Assembly (NCBI RefSeq): GCF_032854445.1
Contig: NC_088307.1
Coordinates: 12,164,017 to 12,228,016, forward strand
Source: Liolophura sinensis
Taxonomy: Eukaryota; Mollusca; Polyplacophora; Chitonida; Chitonidae
DNA: 64,000 nt
Direction: 5' to 3'
Below are positions 55,527 through 64,000 of this stretch, piece after piece. The notes beneath the pieces are model-generated. The model saw nothing but the letters and a program-made list of their open reading frames with translations. It had not been told where the DNA came from and did not search any database. The first letter of the stretch is position 1, and each line of letters opens with the position of its first letter. Both the position numbers and the translations under genes were made by a program.

Positions 55527-55704
55527 TGGGTGCCCTCCGTGGCAGAGGTGGTAAGCCTGCAGCACGGCGCGGTGACCCAGGAGCCTGAACCTTCCCTATG
55601 GGTTCTGCCTGTTTCCTCCAATTTTAATGCACTCTGCCGTTGTACAAGTGAAATATTCTTGAGTAAGGCATAAAACACCAATCCAATGAATAAATTAATG
55701 AATA
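55527..55704 (+). repeat. SINE-A, internally deleted, head and tail kept
   Basis: 'GTGCCCTCCGTGGCAGAGGT', 'GTGACCCAGGAGCCTGAACC', then tail 'CACCAATCCAATGAATAAAT'. Confidence 0.8.
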
Positions 55705-56313
55705 TAAGGAGAGTATAGTGATGATTTCAAGGGTAGGATTTAAGGTTCCCTTGTTGCATGTAACCCAATATTTTAGAATTGATGATAAACATAAGGATTC
55801 TATGGAAACTATCGACAGTAAAATGAGAGAAAGCAGATTTTGATCAACTTCCTTGTGCAGGATTTTACAGTAGGCCAATCTTTGTGTGGTTCATTTGTCT
55901 CACAGACAACAAACATATTTTTTATGATGGCCTTGTTAATCAATTCACTATATATATATACATACATGTATATAGCATTGGCTAGTTTATGTACATTTTG
56001 ATAGAGTATTGAATTGCTGACAGGCATTGTACTGCTAGTCCAGCCCCAGATAGAGGTCGTTATATTAATGCCCAGTAATTCCTCTGATCAGGTTTACTTG
56101 ACTGTTTGTGTTCACTAGCCTGTGAAATCTGATCAGAGCACCTTGTGCTCCAGGTTTTTGCTCTCTCTACTAAAACCTTGAATACCAGGGTGTGATTTCT
56201 GTTCCCAGTCAAATTTTAAACCTTATTACAAGGCTTAGTTTTTGGGAAATTTCAACCTAAATGAGAAATGACTTTGAATTTGTTGTGTCAGACCCATGTA
56301 GGGACTCCCCTTC

Positions 56314-56545
56314 TCCCCCCCCCCCCCCCCCCCTGACAAATATTTGAAATATGATCTTACTTAAAGGATTAATGTCCTGATTCAACAGCTGGCCCTAGCT
56401 ATAAAGATTATAACCTGTTTAAACAGTATGTTACCGGGAGGGATTCTGAGAAACGTAATAATGACTTTACATCCATCAAGAAACAAATAAATTTATACTG
56501 CCACAGCCAGTATGCGGTACCCCCCCCCCCCCCCCCTCCCCCACC
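56314..56545. repeat. Two poly-C tracts
   Basis: About 20 C at 56314-56333 and about 24 bases, nearly all C, at 56520-56543. Homopolymers this long are prone to length error. Confidence 0.95.
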
Positions 56546-57370
56546 TGGGGTGACGTCGTAGATGGTCAACCCAAGTCTAGCTGGTTTAAATAAGCTAGGA
56601 ATTAGTATCAAAATGATGTCATTTTGGATATGGATTTTAACTGCACAAAAGCAAATAGAGAGCCGTATCAATTTGAACCCATAGTGGACGAAATTGAAGT
56701 TCCGATTTATGACACCTCTGGCCAGACTTCAGATGCCAAGTTTTAAGGCGTTTGAGTTTGATCGTTGTCTAGGCATTTCCAATTGGACTGTCAATATGGA
56801 ATCGTAAGTTTACAGCTATACCCCGTGTTACACTGTACATTTCATGTGTTTATTTTAAGATATTTTTTGATATTTATTTACTATTCTTTCCCTCTGTAGG
56901 CTTCACAATAAATATCATTCTGTTCCCTGGGGGATTCTACATCATACCTATATTGATGACAACTACCGGTAGAAGTATAGGTTATTATGGGCATTTCGAA
57001 TAGAGCCTGGCTCAATATAAATACATGTAGGATATGGACGTTGCCCGGTAGAATGTAAAGAGATTGACTGTCAATCAGTTTTCAGTTCAGTTAACAGTAT
57101 TTCAGTGCAGGTACCGTTGTGGAAGTTAAAGTGTCTACTTGTCACAGCTTTCAGCTGTGAAATGGGCAAGAGCAGGATATGGCTGTTTTCAGTGGTACAA
57201 ATCATTCTGTGTACTGTAAAGCCAAGACCTTCTTGACGGTCAGACTGTCTGGAAACGGGACAAAACTAACTCCAGGGTTCTTCCACAATCGGTTTTGTCA
57301 AAGGTATGCGGAACATGGAGAAATTTGATATGCTTGTTATCACTCTTGTAACTGTTTTTAACACTGAACT

Positions 57371-57775
57371 CGTGTATACATGTATGTCTATCTGAAAGAT
57401 AGTACTATACATGTATATGTCTGTCTGAAAGAGTGTACTACACATGTATATGTCCTGTCTGAAGGAGTGCACTGTACAAGTATATGTCTGTCTGAAGGAG
57501 TGTACTGTAGATGTATATGTCAGTCTGAAAGGAGTGTACTGTACATGTACATGTTATGCCTGAAAGAGTGTACTTTACCTGTATATGTCTGTCTGAAAGA
57601 GTGCACTATGCATGTATATGTCTGTCTGAAAGAGTAGTATACATGTATCTGTCTGTCTAAAAGAGTGTACTATACATGTATATGTCTGTTTGAAAGAGTG
57701 TCCTATACATGTATATATCTGTCTGGAAGAGTGAACTATACATGTGTATGTCTGTCTGAAAGAGTGTACTGCATG
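57371..57775. repeat. 33-bp minisatellite
   Basis: About twelve units of 'ACATGTATATGTCTGTCTGA' plus AAGAGTGTACTAT. Because 33 is a multiple of three, both strands stay open for long stretches; not coding. Confidence 0.95.
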
Positions 57776-57974
57776 TGGCTCATGACCGTACAACTGCATG
57801 TGCAGAGTATTGGTACCCCTTGTTGTCAGGTTTGAAGTACTAATTAAAATTTGGCAAAGTAGTGCACTGAATGCTTCAAGCTCATTTTTCTGACCGTGCT
57901 GTGGTTATAGGAAGCATTTGGCCAGGTCTGATAATCGTTATCTGGTTTATAAAAACATTATGTCACCCATTTTT

Positions 57975-58506
57975 GTGACTCTCATCTAGCTATTAAATGG
58001 CATTTTTTCTGACTGTCATCTAGCTATAAATGGCATTTTTTCTGACTGTCATCTAGCTATTAAATGGTATTTTTTCTGACTGTCATCTAGCTATTAAATG
58101 GCATTTTTTCTGACTGTCATCTAGCTATTAAATGGTATTTTTTCTGACTGTCATCTAGCTATTAAATGGTATTTTTTCTGACTGTCATCTAGCTATTAAA
58201 TGGTATTTTTTTTGACTGTCATCTAGCTATTAAATGGTATTTTGTCATCTGGTTATTAAACGTTACTTAACCCATTTTGGTGACCGTCATCTAGTTATTA
58301 GAAGTTGTTTTGGCAATTTTTGTGACAGTCATCTGCTTATTGAAAGACATTTAACCGATTTTTGTGGCTGTCATCTAGTTATTAAAAGGTATTTAGCCAA
58401 TTCTTTGGACAGTCATCTGGTTATTGAAAGTTATTTAGCCCATATTTCTGACAGTCATCTGGTTATTGAAAGTTATTTAGCCAATTCTTCTAACAGTCAT
58501 CTAGTT
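57975..58506. repeat. Minisatellite changing from a 34-bp to a 42-bp unit
   Basis: Near-identical 34-bp units ('TCATCTAGCTATTAAATGGC' plus ATTTTTTCTGACTG) to about 58245, then diverged 42-bp units sharing the same 'GTCATCT.GTTATT' start to 58506. Confidence 0.92.
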
Positions 58507-60429
58507 AAGCTACAAATAACCGTTGATAAATGTTTCCTCTTCATCCAAATCACTAGGCGTATAATGTCTCACCAAGTTTTCTGTTTATCCCATTAAAAAC
58601 CTCGGACTAAAAGTGGTCAGCTCGGTCTAGTACCATGTCTCAAAGCACACAGCTCCCTGTTTAGCAAGTTTGAGATGGCTGCCACAGTGTTTATTAGCTG
58701 TTGAATGGAATACTTGCTCGATCACTGGGTGATCTCTAAGATCTGTCCAAACATGCTCCCCCAGCTCAGTCACCTAATACCTAGCAGAACTGGCCAGCCA
58801 CCTCATAGCACATACCTATGCAGTTGGCTATACTGTGAACTTAATGCATGTTCATGTGTTCTGCCAGGACTAATTACGTGTACAGTACATAGAATTTGGA
58901 TATACCGTTGACGATTCAAAAGGCAGGCTCCAAATTGACTGGATTGATTGATCTTGTCATCGTGTTTTTGTGAAATATTGAAATCTGGTAAGCAACGGTG
59001 ATGTATCTTGTTAAGTTTTTAACTGTTTGGGATGTCATGCTGCAGTAGTTTTCAGCTGACATACATGTTTGTGTACATGTGCATACATTTGGTTTAATAG
59101 CGTACAAATACCTGAATTCTACTTAAAGTGAACATGAAGTCTGCCAGTATATATACATAAAAAAAAAATGATGTAGGACACAGTTATCACAGAAAAATGT
59201 GTAAAAAATTCTATAAAGTTTTGAAAGCCGAGAAGATCAAGTTCATCATTGCGTATATGGCACTTCAGTCGGAGTAGCCATGTCGTAGAAGCCCTTATGA
59301 ACTTGGCCAGTAAGTAGCGCTGATAGATTCACATGATAATTGGCTGTCACGTCAGTAAACCTATTAGCTCTGGATTGTCTGTGAGGTATCTTACAGCGGA
59401 TAGGCAGATATTGATGCAATAAATTGGATTTTGTGGTTAGTTTAAGTGTTAAACTGATCCATTTTGAACCACATATTGTGCCAGTGTCACAGTGCGTACA
59501 TGTTGGGCAGGAGTCAGCAGTAACTTGTCAGGGTGAGATGGCAAGAAAACCGCCTCTGGAGAGTGATTTCTTAAGAAAATTACTGTGACCTTGCTGTATT
59601 TTTTCTTAGGAGAGTCAGATTTATTATGAAAATATCTTCCCAAAATCTGAATGAAAGGGTCTGCTGTCAGTCAGAAGGTTCTGCTATGTTTGGTAAATTC
59701 CCTGAAGTTGGTACAGCTAGGCAGAAAACCTTACACCCATGCAGGACAAGGATGAGCAGGGCCGCTGAAACACGACACTTGGGTCCACGAACATCGCCCT
59801 GACCGAGTGCCAAACTGAAAGAAACATCAACCCTTTGAACACATAACAGAGCTAATACTGTTTGGTTGGGGTGTCAGGCATTTTTCTTTGTATTTTCTGA
59901 TTGTTACATTGTTTAAGGCTGAGGGTATGGGAGAGCTTTGTGGTGTCACTATAGGTAGCTATAACATGGCAAAATAGCATGACTAGGCACTGGCAATTGT
60001 TTGCTATTGCTTTGTTGAAAAGCAGTGTAGAATTTCAAAAATATTTTTAGAAGATCTCTGAATACTACTTTATTCATTAATTCAGCCATAACTTCTGTTT
60101 GACATTCTACATGAGCATCATTCTTCATGTATGTGGTGTTTGAGCAGTTTAACATGTTGATGACCCCCATTATGCCTTTTCAGCTGTAAACTGACAAATC
60201 AACATGATTTTGGGAAGCAAACAAAATCAGTCTTCTCCAAACCAATCTACCTTAATTTTCAGTTATAGTGGATTTATACATGCACTCTTTTGTCAAATGT
60301 GTCTTCTTGGCTGTCTTTGTGTTATACTTGAATAACTGTCATCACAGCATCCTCACTTAATATCACATGAGTTTTTGGCTGTCGGTTCTACATTGATTGG
60401 TCATCTATGTATAGAATTTTTTTAAAATA
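58507..60429. other. Presumed intron, no feature recognised
   Basis: No domain, SINE or tandem repeat of note; only short ORFs lacking motifs. Confidence 0.4.
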
Positions 60430-60592
60430 TAAATGCTGGCTAGAACATCTGCCTCGAAGTTAAGAGACATTGTCATTTGGGATCAAACCCAGGTTGGGTC
60501 AACAAAAAGTACTTTACAAATAGTACATCCTGCTGCCTCACTTGGCACTCAGCACTGAGAGGTTAGAGCAAGGAAGCATGAAAGATGTGATT
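60430..60592 (+). repeat. SINE-B1 head fragment
   Basis: 'GGGATCAAACCCAGGTTGGG', 'CATCCTGCTGCCTCACTTGG', 'GCACTGAGAGGTTAGAGCAA'. Confidence 0.8.
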
Positions 60593-60849
60593 ATGAAAGC
60601 TGAATTCAAAATTTACAAAAACAATGCATTATTAATTGAGGTAGGGTCATGTAAGTTGTACATGTATATTTCAGATTTCAGGTAGAAATTCAATTTCTAG
60701 GTGTCGTTCCATACTGGCCTTAGGCAGATATTTTGTGGATTCCCCACTTTCAGACAGCAGCTGGGGCCTCGGTGACAGTAAGTGATTGACGGTGCCCAGT
60801 GGGTGGGTGGAGGCAGGGTGAGGGTGGACTGTTTGTGTGTGATTATATC

Positions 60850-61042
60850 GCTTTCGTTGAAGACTAGATGCACTTGTCTTCTAGCAATATGATGGGTTCA
60901 TCAGTAACATGCCAAAGGTTGGTGGTTTACCGCATTCTTGCCAGGTACTACTGCTTCCTTCACCAGTAAAGCTGACGAACATTGCTGACATGTATGTGAA
61001 AAAATCCTGAGTATGGCATTAAACCAGAAACAAATAAGTACA
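60850..61042 (+). repeat. SINE-C 3' part
   Basis: 'TTGAAGACTAGATGCACTTG', 'GGTTGGTGGTTTACCGC', and 'CCTGAGTATGGCATTAAACC'. Confidence 0.6.
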
Positions 61043-61128
61043 CGTAAATAAATATGATGGCCATTAACAACCTTTCATTCAATGTGCACGTACATGTAAG
61101 CTTAGCTGACTGCCCCTCGACAGTATTA

Positions 61129-61276
61129 TAAGCTGGCTTCCTCTTCGGCTGTACTTGTAAAGGCCTGCCAGCAACTTGCGGATGGTGGTGGGCTTAGCAC
61201 GGTTTCCACCCATCATAATGCTGGATGCCGTCGTATAAGCGAAATATTCTTGAGTACGGCGTAAAACACCAATCAC
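61129..61276 (+). repeat. SINE-A 3' half
   Basis: 'GCCAGCAACTTGCGGATGGT' to 'GAGTACGGCGTAAAACACCA'. Confidence 0.88.
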
Positions 61277-61436
61277 AGATCTGGTTGAATTCTGGCTGTG
61301 CTTTGTTTAGAAAGGTATTTCTACTATTTGCTCGGTGACTATTAATAATATTAAAATGCATGTGCATGTTAGTGACATGATCAGAGTAGGAAGAGGCTAC
61401 TGCTGATGTATTTGTGACAGGTGTACAATGTTGTAT

Positions 61437-61762
61437 AGACCGCTTCTGTGACGTAATGGTTACAGCGTTCTCCTTGGAGTCAGGAGGCCAGGGATCAAAC
61501 CCATCTTAGGTCATACCAACGACTTTAAAAATAGTACTTTGCTGCTGCCTTACTTGACGCTGCAGCACTCAGAGCTTTAACAGGTGGGGTGCCATGTCTA
61601 CCATGATAATTCAGTGACTTCAGCACTTCGGTGGTATGACTCACCCTGCCACAAGAACACACAGTATACACTGTATGTACACGCATCTAATGACTCCTTG
61701 TCGTCATATGGCTGAAAACTTGTTAAGTACGACATTAAACCTCAAGCATTGCATTACAACAT
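61437..61762 (+). repeat. SINE-B1, full length
   Basis: Head 'CTGTGACGTAATGGTTACAG', box B-like 'GGGATCAAACCCATCTTAGG', tail 'GACATTAAACCTCAAGCATT'. Confidence 0.85.
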
Positions 61763-61890
61763 ACGTTGGATACCTTTATTTTAACGTCAAGGTTGGAGAC
61801 CTTTATTTTAACGTCTGCGTTGGAGACCTTTATTATAATGTCAACGTTGGAGACCTTTGTCATAACGTCAACATGGGAGACCTTATTAAA
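61757..61890. repeat. 27-bp tandem repeat
   Basis: Five units of 'GTTGGAGACCTTTATTTTAA' plus CGTCAAC, starting exactly at the SINE-B1 tail. The 27-bp period keeps frames open on both strands. Confidence 0.92.
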
Positions 61891-62285
61891 ACATACGTAC
61901 TGGACCTGCGGATTCTTCATGTATACACTATAATACACATTCATACGCACTGTAGTCTTGAGGTATTGGTATTATAAAAACAGCCAGGCATTGTATTCTG
62001 GAATCAAGCTCCCTGGTGCCCTAGCTGGCCATTTTCTGTGACAAGGGGCATCAGGTCTCGGGTCTGGCATGTGGCCAAGGTGCATTAATACATGTACCCC
62101 TGAGCTAAAAATACAGGTACATTCACTATTTATGTACACGGAGTCATTAGATGATATAGGGTGTTTACAGGGCTGTAAACTGTTTTTGAGGCGTGAATTA
62201 GCAAAGGGTAATGGTTGTATAGGAAGTATAGGAGTTTGACAGGAGATGTTCAACATTGAAAACAGGTGCTTATTGTTTTACCTTT

Positions 62286-62546
62286 CTCCCACGACCATCT
62301 GCAGGTTGCTGGCAGACCTTCACACGTATGGCCGGAGAGGAAGCCAGCATGAACTGGACTTGAACTCAGAGCGACCACATTGGAGGCAGGCTCCTGGGTC
62401 ATTGCGGTCACCTTATTTAATATATATTTTATTTGGGACCAATATAAGAGTGGTTTCCTTTTCCCATATAATGCTGGCCACCATCATACAGTGAAATATT
62501 CTTAAGTATGGCATAAAACACGAATGAAATAAAATAAAATAAATAG
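62286..62546. repeat. Two opposed SINE-A fragments
   Basis: 62286-62412 is a reversed head and body ('CCACGACCATCTGCAGGTTG' to 'TCCTGGGTCATTGCGGTC'). 62447-62546 is a forward tail ('CATATAATGCTGGCCACCAT' to AAATAAAATAAAT). Confidence 0.75.
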
Positions 62547-62689
62547 TATAAACAATTTAAGAAAGGTTCCTGTAAGTTTTGTCCTGTGCTCAGAAATTCT
62601 GCCCATACATCTGTAATTCCAAAGATGTAGTGTATAAAGCGATGTTCATTTTGGCAATTTTAGAAAGGTTCTCATTCATTTGATACTTT

Positions 62690-63115
62690 TTCAGTTATGA
62701 GTACATGTAGGTGTTGCTTGTGTGGCTATGAAAGGACTGAACACAAATGTATTTACAGTTTGCTACCAGACTGCCTGTATTATCTGTGAATACAAGAACA
62801 TGTACATGTAGGTGTTACCTGTGTGGTTATATACAGACTGAATACAAAATGTATTTACAGTTTGCTACCAGACTGCCTGTTTTATCTGTGAATACAAGAA
62901 CATGTACATGTGGGTGTTACCTGTGTGGTTATGTAAAGACTGAATGCAAAATGTATTTACAGTTTGCTACCAGACTGCCTGTATTATCTGTGAATACAAG
63001 AACATTTACATGTAGGTGTTACCTGTGTGGTTATATACAGACTGAATACAAAATGTATTTACAGTTTGCTACCGGACTGCCTGTATTATCTGTGAATACA
63101 AGAACGTGTATATGT
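62690..63115. repeat. 102-bp minisatellite, four units
   Basis: 'AAAATGTATTTACAGTTTGC' recurs at about 62742, 62846, 62948 and 63050. The 102-bp period equals 34 codons and gives a 150-residue repetitive ORF without protein-like constraint. Confidence 0.92.
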
Positions 63116-63782
63116 AGCGTCATGCTGTTGGGTCCTTTGCTTTCCAGGCACCAAATGACAGACTACATGTACGTAAACTATGAACTCCAAATCGTATAAA
63201 GGGTAATTCTGATCAACACCTTTTCATCGTGGCACAATACCGTTTTGTTTTGGGTCCAGTTTCTACAGGAATTTTCACCTGTGCATGCATGAACATACTT
63301 TTAGGAATAATGGCTTTGACACTGTGTGCATTCATTGGAATTCATACAAGAATGCATGAATAATTAAAGTTGTGCTGTATGGATGCTTGAAGCTATATTT
63401 TGCACTGCAGTGTTGCACGTACACGGACACCGCGTCTGTGAATTGAGCACACATGTAGTATTAAAGTGGGAAATTGCATGAATGCCCAGTCTAATGTTCC
63501 CATCTACATGTAGCCTGAAGCAGAAGCACCTGTACCAAGGACATCACTATTATTGCATAAATTTAATATAGAGCTGTACCGCAGACATGTGAATCTGTGG
63601 AATTAATATATATATACTGTACTGTTCGGCAAAAACTTACAAAAACAGAAGAGATAGGATTGAAACGATCTCGCATCAAGTACTAATTGCAGTTGTTTAG
63701 TTTACCTGGTGGTCCTGCAGATTCATTAAGAATTTTCTGATTAATTACAAAAGGGGTGCATTCTGTCTGTCTGTGTCTCCAG

Positions 63783-63811
63783 GAAACACCTGTGATAACG
63801 ATGGAATGTGG
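63783..63811 (+). CDS. Possible 29-bp microexon
   Basis: A 29-bp stretch has a good acceptor (CTGTCTGTGTCTCCAG) and donor (GTGAGT). It is open in two frames; one reads NTCDNDGMW. It lies in the presumed intron right of 54880. It is too short to assign and may be chance. Confidence 0.2.
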
Positions 63812-64000
63812 GTGAGTGTTACGAAGTTTCCGGATTTGTGGGTTGTAACCGAAAAATACTGTTGCCTCCCACATGTAGCGTTTTAGACCAGTGATTCTGT
63901 TTCTCTAATTAATTAGTTGGGTGTAGAGCATACACATATGTATTATAAATTGAAAGATGGCCCAGCTGCATTTGTCATGCTCTGCAGATATTGTCGCCTC

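Noticed and set aside
57380-58596. Repetitive ORFs on both strands
   Set aside because: They follow the 33-bp and 42-bp arrays exactly and are equally open on opposite strands.
62747-63199. 150-residue plus-strand ORF with repeated 'MYLQFATRLPVLSVN'
   Set aside because: It is the 102-bp minisatellite read in one frame. The period is a multiple of three, so the frame stays open by geometry, and no protein family is apparent.

Overview
The window looks like nuclear DNA of an invertebrate animal, most likely a mollusc or another lophotrochozoan. It is AT-rich. Genes are split by long introns, a cadherin, a rhodopsin-like receptor and a leucine-rich-repeat surface protein are present, and several tRNA-derived SINE families fill introns and intergenic DNA. 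There are no bacterial operons, CRISPR arrays or ribosomal genes. The species cannot be named from the sequence alone.

Layout. (1) 1-12 kb: a minus-strand cadherin gene. Seven exons (11655-11804, 9199-9408, 7560-7769, 6048-6153, 3957-4090, 3229-3356, 366-415) have matching splice phases and read through about three consecutive cadherin repeats. The gene runs off the left edge, and its 5' exons are uncertain (weak candidates at 14888-14953 and 17444-17524). Its introns hold SINEs, palindromic MITE-like elements, a possible solo LTR, an (AT)n tract and a duplicated cassette with a GGGGTTACTCGCGCG-type array. (2) 12-19 kb: repeats only. (3) 19.3-21.7 kb: a decayed Penelope-like retroelement on the minus strand, with reverse transcriptase and a CxC motif as in N-terminal-endonuclease (Naiad-type) elements. 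A second, short remnant lies at 33.85-34.25 kb on the plus strand. (4) 25.1-26.2 kb: a single-exon seven-transmembrane receptor, minus strand. (5) 26-41 kb: gene-poor and repeat-rich, including part of a duplicated segment. (6) 41.8-43.7 kb: an LRR ectodomain with a Ser/Thr-rich stalk, minus strand. (7) 44.3-44.8 kb: two head-to-head inverted SINE dimers. (8) 46.4-46.7 kb: a small basic protein, minus strand. (9) 47-50 kb: the second copy of the duplicated segment. (10) 50-64 kb: mainly what looks like long introns of a plus-strand gene with one candidate first coding exon at 54691-54880, several minisatellites, and a LINE ORF2 remnant at 52.2 kb.

A recurrent pattern is that otherwise convincing coding sequences (cadherin exon 2, the receptor, the LRR protein, the 46.4 kb protein and probably the 54.7 kb exon) each carry one small indel, often in or beside a short homopolymer. 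That fits residual long-read assembly errors at least as well as a cluster of pseudogenes. Raw reads or RNA-seq would settle it.

The genes show no operon-like cooperation. Cadherin, LRR protein and receptor are all predicted cell-surface proteins, but nothing in the sequence links them functionally. The most unusual content is in the mobile-element fraction: SINE families that exchange heads and tails, an inverted SINE dimer that seems to have spread as a unit, and the Naiad-like element.
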